NCBI GenBank assembly: GCA_934183135.1
Contig: CAKPRX010000012.1
Coordinates: 1-37,936 of the forward strand
Length of the DNA: 37,936 nucleotides
Direction: 5' to 3'
DNA from: an uncultured Prevotella sp.
GTDB taxonomy: Bacteria > Bacteroidota > Bacteroidia > Bacteroidales > Bacteroidaceae
In this document: one piece after another, positions 17,224 through 26,537 of the stretch
How positions within the stretch are numbered: the first letter of the stretch is position 1
How the letters are laid out: each line of letters opens with the position of its first letter
Program-made: the position numbers and the translations under genes
The notes under the pieces: generated by a model
What the model saw: the letters and a program-made list of their open reading frames with translations, nothing else
What the model was told of the DNA's origin: nothing
Databases searched by the model: none

Positions 17224-18800
17224 TGTCTTTTCTTGTTGTTCTGTTTGAGCAGGCCGCTCTTGCTGAGGGTTATCTGCAGGCCTGCGTTGTGGCCCAGGAT
17301 GGCACCGAAGTCCATGGCATAGGCACCGCGCAGCTGCCAGCCATGGCGCAGATGGCAGTTGGCCTCGACCATGAAGCTCACGTTGTGGCGCTTGGACAGA
17401 TAGGGATTGTCGTAGGTACCCAGGCCGTCCTGGTAGGTGGCCAGCACCCGATAGCCGATACGTGGGGCCAGACAGCCGTCAACGCCCAGGTGGAAAGCCA
17501 TAAAGCGGTTGTTCTCGACATAGATGCGGCCGTTCTCGTTGTAGATAGGCGAGCGGTATAGGGGGTTGCCCATTACCTGTCCCCAGTGTTGCCATCCCTG
17601 GAAGGTGCCGTGGTTGTAGTAGTCATCATAGCCCGCTATGTGGTCGGGTATGTTCATGGTGTGGTCATGGTAGATGGGGCCACTCTGATACTTGGTGTAC
17701 AGATACTCCACCACGATGTTGCGCAGCCAGCGGCCATACTTCAGGTTGAGTTCGGCTCCGAGCATAATGTCCTTTAGCTCGTACATAAAGAAACGCCAGT
17801 CTTTCTTCACCATATACTCCTGGCCCGAGCCGTAGCCGTCGTAGTCAAGGAGCAGCATGCCCGAGTGGTCCTCGAAGAAGTGGTCGGCATAGACACCCAG
17901 TCGCCAGCTGTCGGTGTTATAGTTCGCGCGCATCACCCAGCTGCCCAGCTGGTTGCCCTCGACGTTGGCATATTTACCCTCGCCCACGTCGCCGCCGCCT
18001 GGTAGAAAGGCGTTCCAGAAGGACCGCAGCCCTCTTTTGTTCTTTTTTACCGTCACCGAGCCGTCGCCCTGCTGCTCATAGGAGGTGCCGCCAAACTGGG
18101 TGGCCATCTCCAGACCCACTTCGAGCGACAGGGGGTAGAGGTCTTCGTCCTTACCGATGCGCAGGTAGCCGGCCTTGCTGTGATAGAGCATCCCGTCGGT
18201 ATATGGCTTCTGCCTGTGGGTAAAGTCGTGCTGCCAGCGCTCGTCGGTCATGGCGCCATAGGCTATGTGTCCCTTTAGTTGCAGCCATCCGTGGGCGAAG
18301 GGCAGTGTCCAGTACTCGGGCAGTGCCAGCCGTACCTGGGGCACGGGGCGTGCGTTGATGCCCAGTGTCTGCGACCCGCTGCTCAGCTGGTTGTTCTTCA
18401 GTTCCATGGGGTACTCCTTGCTGCCCACCGACAGTACACCGTGCAGCCAGCGCACCTCGGCAAAGGCCTGCTGTACCACTAAGGTGCTGGTATAGTGGCT
18501 CGCCACGGCCATGTCTATGCCATAGCCCACGCCCCATCGGCGTGCCGAGTCGGCGCTGAGCGGGCGTGTCAGGGCGGCGCGCAGGTAGCCATTGGTCTTG
18601 TCGAGCGAACTGAGCCCGTAGCGGTTGGCGTTGAGCCACAGGGGAGTCTTGCCACGCGAGTAGCTGCCCTGAGCCTCGACGGTATAGCTCACGTCGCTTG
18701 TCAGGTCGGCCTTCTGTCGTGGTTCTCCCTCCTGCCAGGCGTACTGGGCCATGGCCGGCACAGGTATCAGCAGGGCCAATATCAGCTTGAATATCTTCAT
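17220..18800 (-). CDS. Capsule assembly Wzi-family outer-membrane protein
   Basis: A 526-residue exported protein with a signal peptide (residues 1-18, ending PAMAQ) and a long series of alternating-hydrophobicity strands. It resembles the Wzi family of 18-stranded beta-barrels that tie capsule polysaccharide to the cell surface. The start at 18800 (MKIFKLILALLIPVPAMAQ) is chosen over an in-frame ATG 33 bp upstream because it yields a clean signal peptide. It is not in the exopolysaccharide operon, but it converges on its end, which suggests a shared polymer. A well-formed promoter lies about 170 bp upstream. Confidence 0.87.
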   Translation of the reverse strand: MKIFKLILALLIPVPAMAQYAWQEGEPRQKADLTSDVSYTVEAQGSYSRGKTPLWLNANRYGLSSLDKTNGYLRAALTRPLSADSARRWGVGYGIDMAVASHYTSTLVVQQAFAEVRWLHGVLSVGSKEYPMELKNNQLSSGSQTLGINARPVPQVRLALPEYWTLPFAHGWLQLKGHIAYGAMTDERWQHDFTHRQKPYTDGMLYHSKAGYLRIGKDEDLYPLSLEVGLEMATQFGGTSYEQQGDGSVTVKKNKRGLRSFWNAFLPGGGDVGEGKYANVEGNQLGSWVMRANYNTDSWRLGVYADHFFEDHSGMLLLDYDGYGSGQEYMVKKDWRFFMYELKDIMLGAELNLKYGRWLRNIVVEYLYTKYQSGPIYHDHTMNIPDHIAGYDDYYNHGTFQGWQHWGQVMGNPLYRSPIYNENGRIYVENNRFMAFHLGVDGCLAPRIGYRVLATYQDGLGTYDNPYLSKRHNVSFMVEANCHLRHGWQLRGAYAMDFGAILGHNAGLQITLSKSGLLKQNNKKRQ

Positions 18801-18926
18801 TGTTGGTCTGTTTATGCTTATATAACGCGCCAAGGCCCTGTTTTATTTCACCCATCCCCTCTTTTTGTTTATGGGGCATGGCTTGGGGTAGGGGGTGGCC
18901 GTTTCCGTGTGTGGGGTGATGGCTTC

Positions 18927-18965
18927 TAAAAAATGATTTTTCGAAAAATGATTTTCTAAAATATG
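18927..18965. repeat. Short AT-rich tandem/palindromic repeat at the Wzi transcript start
   Basis: AAAAATGATTTT occurs twice in tandem (about 18929-18940 and 18944-18955) around the palindrome ATTTTTCGAAAAAT. It lies exactly where minus-strand transcription should begin, so it could be an operator or an initial stem. This is inference only. Confidence 0.4.
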
Positions 18966-18971
18966 TTTTTG

Positions 18972-19002
18972 CAAAGATAGTGTTAATGGCGAAGATTACA
19001 AA
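18972..19002 (-). promoter_or_regulatory. Promoter of the wzi-lipoprotein operon
   Basis: On the minus strand TTTG (19002-18999), a 19-bp spacer and TATCTTTG (18979-18972) match the Bacteroidetes housekeeping promoter very well. The predicted start is near 18965, giving a leader of about 165 nt. Confidence 0.75.
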
Positions 19003-19061
19003 GGAAATCGGCTTGTTTTTTCTGATTATCAGCGTAATTTTATTCTGTCCTCCCACGCTCT

Positions 19062-19297
19062 GAAAGGCAAAAGGGTAAAAGAGTAAAAAGGTAAAAAGCG
19101 CTGCTGATGACTGCCCGTATCCTGTCAATGACCATCGCGCGAAAAGAAAAGGCCGACCTTTAGCTTGCTAATAACGGCTCCCTGGATTGAAAAGGTCGGT
19201 CGCCACAAAACTGGTGATAGCTTCCGCTATTACGGCGTGGTTCTCCAGCTCAGCCCTTTTTACCTTTTCATTCCTTTACCATCTTACTTTTATCCCT
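19062..19297. repeat. Inverted-repeat-flanked structured intergenic element
   Basis: Purine-rich repeats of GTAAAAG/GTAAAAAG units at 19062-19098 are matched by an imperfect inverted copy at 19254-19297. Both arms share AAAAGGTAAAAAG followed by CGCTG or GGCTG on the inner side. Inside is CAATGACCATCGCGCG (19127-19142), which matches the hairpin arm of elements A and B. There is also a 9-bp stem (CCGACCTTT at 19153-19161 with AAAGGTCGG at 19191-19199). No gene is seen. It may be a degenerate relative or fragment of the element family. Confidence 0.55.
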
Positions 19298-19376
19298 GTG
19301 ATGCTCGGGGCTACAAAAATGAGGGGCACGGGCTATTTTTGTTGCCAATTCCATCGTGTATGTCCACAACTTGCAC

Positions 19377-19384
19377 TACCTTTG
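19377..19384 (+). promoter_or_regulatory. Putative -7 box of the aguA-aguB operon
   Basis: TACCTTTG lies in the common Bacteroidales context CTTGCACTACCTTTGCA, which is also seen in reverse upstream of tamB. Transcription would begin near 19391, at or just before the ATG codons, so the mRNA may be leaderless or nearly so. No well-spaced -33 box is apparent. Confidence 0.5.
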
Positions 19385-19388
19385 CAGC

Positions 19389-20444
19389 ATGATGAACATG
19401 AATACTGATGACACACTCCGTCTTCCCGCTGAGTGGGAGGAGCAGAGTGGAGTACAGCTCACCTGGCCTCATGCACAGACCGACTGGCGGCCGTATCTGG
19501 CCGAGATAACGGAGACCTACATGGCCCTGGCGCGGGCCATCGTGCAGCACGAGCGGCTGCTGGTGGTGGCCCCCGAGGTCGATGCCGTGCGGCAGTTGCT
19601 GGCCGACCGCCTGGGCGCCGATGCCCTGGGGCGGATAACCTTTGCCCAGTGTGCCACCAATGACACCTGGGCGCGCGACCATGGAGCCCTTACCTTAGTG
19701 GGCGATGGCGGCCCCCGGCTGCTCGACTTCCGTTTCAACGGCTGGGGCGACAAGTTTGCCTGGCAGTACGACAACGCCATCACCACCCACCTGTGTGCCG
19801 AGGGCCTGCTGCACGGCCAGCGCTGCGACTACGATGACATGGTACTCGAGGGCGGCTCGGTAGAGAGCGATGGCCGTGGCACCATCTTCACCACCAGCCA
19901 GTGTCTGCTGGCTCCGCATCGTAACCAGCCCCTGGACCGTGCGGGCATAGAGCGCCGGCTGCTCCAGCGGCTGCATGCCCACCGCGTGGTGTGGATAGAC
20001 CATGGACAGTTGGCAGGCGACGACACCGATGGCCACATAGACACTACCGTACGTGTGGCTCCGGGCAATACCTTATTATATATACGGTGTACCGATGCGT
20101 CAGACAGCCACTATGCCGACCTGGCGGCCATGGAGCGCCAGCTGCGGCAGTTCGTCACCACCGAGGGAGCCCCCTACAGGCTCATCCCCCTGCCCATGGC
20201 GCAACCCATCGTGTACGATGGCGAGCGGCTGCCCGCCACCTACGCCAACTTCCTGGTCATCAACGGTGCCGTGATATATCCCACCTACGACCAGCCGGCC
20301 AATGACGCCGCCGCCCGCGAGGCCCTGTCCACCGCGTTTCCCGGCAGAGAGCTTATAGGCATAGACAGCCGCGTCATCATCCGCCAGCACGGGTCCATAC
20401 ACTGTCTTACCATGCAGTACCCACGTGGGGTGCTGCGCGCATAA
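19389..20444 (+). CDS. aguA: Agmatine deiminase
   Basis: A 351-residue enzyme of the agmatine deiminase/peptidyl-arginine deiminase family, converting agmatine to N-carbamoylputrescine and ammonia. Catalytic elements are visible: TWARDHG (about 95-101), the LEGGSVESDG segment (about 146-155), DDTDGHIDTTVRV (about 210-222) and the nucleophile Cys339 in GSIHCLTMQYP. ATGs occur at 19389, 19392 and 19398. A GTG further upstream would overlap the promoter -7 box and is rejected. It is the first gene of a two-gene polyamine operon with aguB 22 bp downstream. Confidence 0.93.
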   Translation: MMNMNTDDTLRLPAEWEEQSGVQLTWPHAQTDWRPYLAEITETYMALARAIVQHERLLVVAPEVDAVRQLLADRLGADALGRITFAQCATNDTWARDHGALTLVGDGGPRLLDFRFNGWGDKFAWQYDNAITTHLCAEGLLHGQRCDYDDMVLEGGSVESDGRGTIFTTSQCLLAPHRNQPLDRAGIERRLLQRLHAHRVVWIDHGQLAGDDTDGHIDTTVRVAPGNTLLYIRCTDASDSHYADLAAMERQLRQFVTTEGAPYRLIPLPMAQPIVYDGERLPATYANFLVINGAVIYPTYDQPANDAAAREALSTAFPGRELIGIDSRVIIRQHGSIHCLTMQYPRGVLRA

Positions 20445-20466
20445 CCGGCATAATACTTATAAAGAG

Positions 20467-21354
20467 ATGAAACAGCTTAATATAGGTGTGCTCCAGCAGC
20501 ACAATACAGCCCAGGCCGACGACAACCGCCGCCGGCTGGCCCAGGGCATAGAGCGCCTGGCGGCCCAGGGGGCACAGCTCATCGTGTTACAGGAACTTCA
20601 CAACTCGCTCTACTTTTGCCAGGTCGAGGACGTGGCCCATTTTGACTTGGCCGAGCCCATCCCCGGCCCGTCAACCCAGTTCTTTGGCCAGCTGGCCCGT
20701 CGCCTGGGCGTGGTCATCGTCACCTCGCTCTTCGAGCGCAGGGCTCCCGGCCTGTACCACAACACGGCGGTGGTCATAGAGCGCGACGGGTCGATAGCCG
20801 GGCGCTATCGCAAGATGCACATCCCCGACGACCCTGCTTACTATGAGAAGTTCTACTTCACCCCGGGCGACCTGGGCTTCCACCCCATTGACACCTCGGT
20901 GGGCCGTCTGGGCGTCATGGTGTGCTGGGACCAGTGGTATCCCGAGGGCGCACGGCTCATGGCCCTGCAGGGAGCCGAGGTACTCATCTATCCCACGGCC
21001 ATAGGCTATGCGGCCACGGACACCCCCGATGAGCAGCAGCGCCAGCGCGAGGCGTGGACCACCGTTCAGCGTGGCCATGCCGTGGCCAACGGGCTGCCCG
21101 TGGTGGCGGTTAACAGGGTGGGCTTCGAGCCCGACCCCAGTGGACTTACGGATGGCATAGAGTTCTGGGGCTCAACCTTCGTGGCTGGCCCTCAGGGCGA
21201 ACTTATCTATCGCGCCTCGGCTACCGATGAGGAGGAGCGGGTGGTAAGCGTCGACCTGGCTCACAGCGAGCAGGTGCGCCGGTGGTGGCCTTTCCTGCGC
21301 GACAGGCGCATAGACCACTACGGCGATATAGTGCGTAGATATATAGATGAATGA
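20467..21354 (+). CDS. aguB: N-carbamoylputrescine amidohydrolase
   Basis: A 295-residue nitrilase-superfamily enzyme that hydrolyses N-carbamoylputrescine to putrescine, CO2 and ammonia. The catalytic triad residues are visible as Glu43 (VLQELHNS), Lys116 (RYRKMHIPDD) and Cys153 (VMVCWDQWYPE). The KMHIPDDPAYYEKFYF stretch is characteristic of AguB rather than of other nitrilases. The start ATG at 20467 fits the family N-terminus (KQLNIGVLQQ). With AguA it gives the complete agmatine-to-putrescine route. A bidirectional terminator follows. Confidence 0.95.
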   Translation: MKQLNIGVLQQHNTAQADDNRRRLAQGIERLAAQGAQLIVLQELHNSLYFCQVEDVAHFDLAEPIPGPSTQFFGQLARRLGVVIVTSLFERRAPGLYHNTAVVIERDGSIAGRYRKMHIPDDPAYYEKFYFTPGDLGFHPIDTSVGRLGVMVCWDQWYPEGARLMALQGAEVLIYPTAIGYAATDTPDEQQRQREAWTTVQRGHAVANGLPVVAVNRVGFEPDPSGLTDGIEFWGSTFVAGPQGELIYRASATDEEERVVSVDLAHSEQVRRWWPFLRDRRIDHYGDIVRRYIDE

Positions 21355-21359
21355 TAAAA

Positions 21360-21406
21360 TAAGCGAGGCGTAGGTAATCATCCAGTTACCTGCGCCTCGC
21401 TATTTT
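21360..21406. terminator. Bidirectional terminator between aguB and the AmpG-like gene
   Basis: AGCGAGGCG-T-AGGTAA pairs with TTACCT-G-CGCCTCGCT around an 8-nt loop (21362-21401). The plus strand continues ATTTTGG and the minus strand continues TATTTTATC, so both sides have short T-runs. It sits between two convergent genes. Confidence 0.8.
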
Positions 21407-21428
21407 GGCTCCTGTGGCTGTCGGGGTG

Positions 21429-22739
21429 TCAGCCGTTGCCAGAGGTGTCTTCGCCGGCAGTCTCCTCCTTGGTCTCCTTGATGCCAAACTGCGGGTCTAT
21501 CTTGAGCAGTGAGGTAACGATGAAGGTGGCGGCACAGGTGGCCATCACGATGATGAAGAACATACGGTAGCCCACCAGCTCCTGCAAGGCTCCGGCCACG
21601 GTTCCCGGCAGCAGCAGCGACAGCGCCATGAAGCCCGTGCAGAGCGCGTAGTGGCTGGTCTTGTACTGTCCACGGCAGAAGTATATGAGGTACATCATAT
21701 AGGCGGTGAAGCCGAAGCCGTAGCCAAACTGCTCGACGAACACGCAGCAGTTGATGATGATGAAGTTGGGCAGCGTGTAGCTCATGTAGATGTACACCAC
21801 GTCGGGCAGCGTTATGGCGCATACCATGGGCCACAGCCAGTGCTTCAGCCCGTCGCGGCTCACGCATATTCCGCCTAATATTCCGCCTATGGTGAGTCCT
21901 ATGGCCCCCACGGTGCCCTGGACCATGCCATACTCCTGTGGCGAGAGCCCCAGTCCGCCGTTGTGGGCGGCGTCTACTAAGAACAGGGCGGCCACCTTGG
22001 CCAGCAAGCCCTCTGGCATGCGGTAGAAGAGCTTGAAGACTATGGCCACCACTATCTGCTTCTTGGTAAAGAAGGTCACTATGTTGTTGCGTAGGTCGCT
22101 TACTATGTCGCTTACCGTCCGGGTGGTGGTGGGAGCATCCTCGGCCGGACGGGGCAGCACATAGCCGTGCCATAGCCACAGCGCTATAAACAGGCCGGTT
22201 ACTCCGTAGAACACTAAGCTCCACGAGAAGGGTATGCTGTAACGGAATAAGGTCTGCAAGTTGCCTGCCACCATGACCAGGACACCCTGGCCGAAGATGG
22301 TGGCAAACCGGTAGAAGGTAGAGCGTATGCCCACAAACAGGGCCTGCTCATTGGGCGGCAGGGCGAGCATGTAGTAGCCGTCGGCGGCTATGTCGTGCGT
22401 GGCGCTGGTAAAGGCCATCAGCCACAAGAAGCACAGTGAGCCCTGTAACCATATCCCGGTGGGAATGGTAAAGGCCACCCCGCCAAAGGCGGCCCCTATG
22501 AGCAGTTGCATGGTTATAATCCACCATCGCTTGGTTCTCATCAGGTCTACAAAGGGGCTCCATATAAACTTGAGAGTCCACGGCAGATAGAGCCAGCTGG
22601 TGTAGAATGTTATCTCGGCGTTGCTTAGCCCCATCTGCTTGAACATGATGACCGATAGGGCCGTTACGGCCACGTTGGGGAGTCCTTCGGCAAAGTAGAG
22701 CGAGGGCACCCAGCTCCATGGCGATTTGCTTAAATTCAT
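21429..22739 (-). CDS. AmpG-like MFS permease
   Basis: A 436-residue major facilitator protein with about 12 TM helices, of the AmpG/PAT subgroup. The best-known member imports GlcNAc-anhydroMurNAc muropeptides for peptidoglycan recycling. The N-terminus SLYFAEGLPNVAVTALSVIM and the KFIWSPFVDLMRTKRWWI loop (about 57-74) are typical, as is the SATHDIAADGYYM stretch near residue 110. It begins 21 bp after the stop of the 1258-residue SpoIID-containing fusion. The two are therefore almost certainly co-transcribed, which suggests a shared role in wall-glycan turnover. The true substrate is not proven. Confidence 0.85.
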   Translation of the reverse strand: MNLSKSPWSWVPSLYFAEGLPNVAVTALSVIMFKQMGLSNAEITFYTSWLYLPWTLKFIWSPFVDLMRTKRWWIITMQLLIGAAFGGVAFTIPTGIWLQGSLCFLWLMAFTSATHDIAADGYYMLALPPNEQALFVGIRSTFYRFATIFGQGVLVMVAGNLQTLFRYSIPFSWSLVFYGVTGLFIALWLWHGYVLPRPAEDAPTTTRTVSDIVSDLRNNIVTFFTKKQIVVAIVFKLFYRMPEGLLAKVAALFLVDAAHNGGLGLSPQEYGMVQGTVGAIGLTIGGILGGICVSRDGLKHWLWPMVCAITLPDVVYIYMSYTLPNFIIINCCVFVEQFGYGFGFTAYMMYLIYFCRGQYKTSHYALCTGFMALSLLLPGTVAGALQELVGYRMFFIIVMATCAATFIVTSLLKIDPQFGIKETKEETAGEDTSGNG

Positions 22740-22760
22740 AATAGGTAACGATTGACTTGT

Positions 22761-25700
22761 TTAGTATATCTTCTTGATGTCGGCACCACGGTAGTAGTGT
22801 AGCAGTATCTGGTCGTAGGGATAGCCCTGGTCGCCCATGACGGCGGCGCCTATCTGGCAGAGGCCCACGCCATGGCCCCATCCGGCACCGGTGAGGCTGA
22901 AGTGCTGAGGTATACCGTCGCGCAGGTCGCTGCGGTCTACTACAAAGGCCGAACTGTACAGGTGGCTGGTGCTGAGGGTACGGCGTATCTCCAGTTCCTT
23001 GCCGATGATAAACGAGCGCTTGCTGCCCACGATGCGCAGACGCGATATGCGCCCACTGGCACCACGTTCCAGCGGTTCCAGGTCGATAATGGCACCCAGG
23101 TCGAGTTTCAGCCTGTCGCTTATCAGCTGCGACAGCTCTTCCTGTGTATAGTCTACGTGCCAGCGGTAGAAGTCCTTGGTCTCCTGGTCATAGTCGTTGA
23201 GTACCTGCGACAGGATGCGGCGGTCGGTGGTGTTGCAGAACGCGTCGGGCTGCTGGCGTATCCATGCCTCGGCGTTGGCCTCTATGGTCAGGTCGGTCAT
23301 CGGGGCACCGGCAGTTATTCCCTCCCGGCTGTCGTGTACGGCCATCAGATACGGCTTGTCTATGTTTTCCCAGCAGTAACGGTACCGTTCGGTGATGCCG
23401 CCACAGCACTTGGAGAAGCGGGCGTCACATATCTCGCCGTCGTACTGCAGTATCTGTCCGCTGGTGGCTGCTACAGCCTGTCGGGCCTTGTCGCTGGTCT
23501 CGCGGGTGATGCCTTGGTAACGCTGGCAGTGGTCATCGGCACATACGTCGAATATGGTGTGGTCCTCGCGGTCGTACCAGCGTATCAGCTCGTCGTCGTT
23601 CTTCACAAAGGAGAAGAAGTTGGCCCCCGTCTGGGTGGTCAGCTGCTGCCGTTTCTTCATCTGCGCCAACAGCCACGACCGCGAGATGACAGCGTGGGCC
23701 TTGAGCAGTTCGATGTTCGAGGTGGCACTCATCTCGCTGGAGATGACACTCTCTAAGTAGCGCTCTACCGGCAGCTGGTTAATGGCGCATATCTTGTCTT
23801 CCTCGACTACTAACCGCAGCGTGCCGGCAAATGTCTGCGTCTCTGTGCGCTCCCAGTGGAAGTTTACTCCTATCGTTACATCGCTCAGTGAGAACGACGC
23901 CTTGTCGGTCTGTGGGTGAAAGGTGAGCTCGCGATACAGATTGCCGTTCCAGAGGATGCCTCCCTCGGAGAAGTCCACTACCTGCGCACCCTCCACGGTA
24001 TGGTCTTTGGCCGTATAGGGGGCGTTGAGGCTGAAGCAGATACGCTTGGCACTCACGATGCCCACCGATACATGGGGCTGGGTGGACTGGGTGTCTGGCG
24101 TAGCCTGGGTGGCGGTGGCAGCGGCCTTGATGTGCTGAGCCACGGTGTCAAACTGACCGGCCGTCATGCCACATTCGCGCAGGATGGCCACGGCGGTATC
24201 GGCCGTGATATGCTCGAAATCCTGCGCACGGGGCGTTACGATGAGCCCGGCCATGTCTATGGTGCCCGGGCTTACCAGGTGCTGGCTGTTGCCCGTGGCT
24301 GTGTAGCAGGTGGGGCGGTGCTTGGTACGGGGTATGATGACGGTAAGTGTGGTGTCGCCATGCCGCCATGCCAGGAGGTTCATCATGGGCTCACCGCTTG
24401 CCTCATCGTAAGGCAGCGTCCTATATACCTGTTTGAAGAGCGCCTTAAAATGGTTCTCGTCGGTACTGGAGCATACGATGGCCGGTACCACATAGTCTTT
24501 CAGGGTTGCTATGCTGTTGCCAGGGGCGGGCTCGGCCAGTATGTCCATGTCGCGGCTGAGCCGTTGCCACTGGGCCTGTAGGGGCAGCAGCCCTGTGCCG
24601 ATGGCCTGCAGGTGCATGTGGTCGGGGGCAGAGGCTCCGCAGCGCGGGCCATTATAGAAAAAGGTGAGGCTGGGGTAGTGGTTCAGCAACTGGTATATCT
24701 CGCCATAGTGGGGAGCTATGCGCTGAGGCTCATGGCGGCGCAGGGGAATGGTGAAGTGTACGGGCAGGATGGGGTAGGGGTTGATAAGCAGACTGAAATC
24801 GGCATCCAGCTGCTTCTCCATCTGCTGGGCGGGTCGGTTGGCGGCACAGAGAAAACAGGGACGCTCGGCTATGCTGCGGGCGTCTGTCTTGGCCCCGGTC
24901 GACACCATCCGCGCAGGATTGTATTGTAGCCGTAGCTCGGTCTTGCCACAACTGAGGCTCCGCGTCTGAACCTCGCTCAGCTGGCGGAAACGGTTGCGGG
25001 TGTCATCCCACACAGTCAGCTGGCGCGCCACGAAACGCTCCAGTGTATCGCCCATGTCAGCTGTCTGTGGGGCCGCGTTCATCAGCTGGCGCGCCTTCAG
25101 TTCCACGGTGCGCAGCCGGTCCTTATACAGGTTGTTGGCATTGACACGGTCTATGCTCAGGGCTGCGTCAGAGTTGCCCTCCCAGCGGCGGCATAGGTAG
25201 AGCTCGTCGTAGATGCGCCCTATGCGGTGACGGCGACTGATGGCCAGCCCCATGGCGTAGTCCTCGCCATAGCTGGTGTTGGGGAAGTGTATCTGGCGCA
25301 CCACGGGGGTAAAGAAGGCACGCGGCGCACCCAGTCCGTTGATGCGGAGGGCATTGTTGGGCCCGTTCTGGTCAGTCCACTCGCGATGGTCGATGATGCC
25401 GGGGGGCAGGGTGCTCAGACTGAAGTCGCACATGCGGTAAGCACCTATCACCATGGCTGTCCCCTGACGGTAGAACTCGTCGACTATACGCTGTAGGGTA
25501 TGTTCCGAGGCATACAGGTCATCGCTGTCCAGCTGTACGGCAAAACGGCCGCAGGCGCTATGGTCTATGGCCAGGTTCCAGCATCCGCCTATGCCCAGGT
25601 CTGTACGGGTGGGTATCAGGTGTATGAGCCGTGGGTCGCTGGCAGCCATCTGCCGTAGTATGTCGGTGGTTCCGTCGGTCGAGTGGTTGTCTACCACGAT

Positions 25701-26537
25701 GACATTGTACCCGAACTGCGTCTGCTGCGTCAGCGCGGAGTGTACCGCGTCGGCTATGGTGCGCACCCTGTTGTACACGGGGATGATAACCGATGCCTCT
25801 GTCTCGAAGTCTTGCTCCTTCAGGTCAGTCTCTTCATACCGCTGGGTGTCTATGGCACCACCTATAATCTCCAGGTGCTGTGTCACGGCCTGCTCCATCT
25901 CTATCTGCGGTTGTCTGTTGCGTGGGTCTACGTAGTCAAACTGGCTCACCCCACTGGCCCGCGTATCTTCCTGGTGTTGTGTATAGAGACGCTCGTTGAG
26001 GTGCAGCAGCTGCGCGTGTCGGTGCAGATACAGGCGCAGGTCGTACCACCCTGCCCACTCGTATGCCGACTTACATTCGGCGGCGTAGGCATGCAGGAGC
26101 GAGGTGCGCAGCAGCACTACAGGCCCGAAGTCGAAGTCATCGCGCAGCGAGCCGTCTTGATAGTCTATGGTGGGATGGGCCTCAAGCCGTCCGTCGGCCG
26201 TCAGCATCATGCTGTCGGCATAGACCATGCCCGCCCCCGTGTCGGTGGCCACCTGCAGCATACGCTCTATGGCACCCTGAGCCCACTCTATGGGCCGGGT
26301 GGTCAGGTATAGCAGCGTAAAGGGGGCCTGGGCCTGGGCGGCGATGGCCTTGACGGTGGCCGTACTGGTAATGTGGGGTGTCTCGATGATGGAGTGGTGG
26401 GCATAGTGCCCCGTCGTGCCGGGGGCCACCATCAGGCATACACGCCTGATGGCTATGCTGTGGCTCAGGGCATCTATGGTGGTCTTGCCCTCGGTCTCTG
26501 AGAGAGTGGGGACAAAGCAGTCTATCTGAAAGTTCAT
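22761..26537 (-). CDS. Multidomain fusion: GT-like, GT2, DUF4922/HIT-like, SpoIID/LytB
   Basis: A 1258-residue protein with four recognisable parts. Residues 1-245 look like a degenerate GT-A glycosyltransferase (MVYADSM around 104 in the DxD position; WYDLRLYL around 164-171). Residues 248-460 are a better GT2 domain with [13 protein letters not shown] at 337-340 and YGEDYAMGL at 423-431. Residues 555-745 resemble DUF4922, an HIT-superfamily nucleotidyltransferase/phosphorylase-like domain. It has a CFLC pair at 561-564, [13 protein letters not shown], and the His-x-His-like DHMHLQA at 639-645. Residues 820-1258 are SpoIID/LytB: SSEMS with likely catalytic Glu935, the metal-site segment CCGGITE at 1044-1050, and [13 protein letters not shown] at 1219-1231. 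No signal peptide or TM helix is seen, so it appears cytoplasmic. That is surprising for a SpoIID-type lytic transglycosylase. It precedes the AmpG-like gene by 21 bp. Confidence 0.85.
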   Translation of the reverse strand: MNFQIDCFVPTLSETEGKTTIDALSHSIAIRRVCLMVAPGTTGHYAHHSIIETPHITSTATVKAIAAQAQAPFTLLYLTTRPIEWAQGAIERMLQVATDTGAGMVYADSMMLTADGRLEAHPTIDYQDGSLRDDFDFGPVVLLRTSLLHAYAAECKSAYEWAGWYDLRLYLHRHAQLLHLNERLYTQHQEDTRASGVSQFDYVDPRNRQPQIEMEQAVTQHLEIIGGAIDTQRYEETDLKEQDFETEASVIIPVYNRVRTIADAVHSALTQQTQFGYNVIVVDNHSTDGTTDILRQMAASDPRLIHLIPTRTDLGIGGCWNLAIDHSACGRFAVQLDSDDLYASEHTLQRIVDEFYRQGTAMVIGAYRMCDFSLSTLPPGIIDHREWTDQNGPNNALRINGLGAPRAFFTPVVRQIHFPNTSYGEDYAMGLAISRRHRIGRIYDELYLCRRWEGNSDAALSIDRVNANNLYKDRLRTVELKARQLMNAAPQTADMGDTLERFVARQLTVWDDTRNRFRQLSEVQTRSLSCGKTELRLQYNPARMVSTGAKTDARSIAERPCFLCAANRPAQQMEKQLDADFSLLINPYPILPVHFTIPLRRHEPQRIAPHYGEIYQLLNHYPSLTFFYNGPRCGASAPDHMHLQAIGTGLLPLQAQWQRLSRDMDILAEPAPGNSIATLKDYVVPAIVCSSTDENHFKALFKQVYRTLPYDEASGEPMMNLLAWRHGDTTLTVIIPRTKHRPTCYTATGNSQHLVSPGTIDMAGLIVTPRAQDFEHITADTAVAILRECGMTAGQFDTVAQHIKAAATATQATPDTQSTQPHVSVGIVSAKRICFSLNAPYTAKDHTVEGAQVVDFSEGGILWNGNLYRELTFHPQTDKASFSLSDVTIGVNFHWERTETQTFAGTLRLVVEEDKICAINQLPVERYLESVISSEMSATSNIELLKAHAVISRSWLLAQMKKRQQLTTQTGANFFSFVKNDDELIRWYDREDHTIFDVCADDHCQRYQGITRETSDKARQAVAATSGQILQYDGEICDARFSKCCGGITERYRYCWENIDKPYLMAVHDSREGITAGAPMTDLTIEANAEAWIRQQPDAFCNTTDRRILSQVLNDYDQETKDFYRWHVDYTQEELSQLISDRLKLDLGAIIDLEPLERGASGRISRLRIVGSKRSFIIGKELEIRRTLSTSHLYSSAFVVDRSDLRDGIPQHFSLTGAGWGHGVGLCQIGAAVMGDQGYPYDQILLHYYRGADIKKIY

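Noticed and set aside
18801..18833. Upstream ATG extending the Wzi protein by 11 residues
   Set aside because: The extension (MARYISINRPT) would push the signal peptide away from the N-terminus. The ATG at 18800 gives a normal signal peptide.
22872..23756. Plus-strand open frame opposite the SpoIID domain
   Set aside because: It is a shadow frame rich in Val/Gly/Ala/Tyr with no recognisable domain. The minus-strand frame has the motifs.
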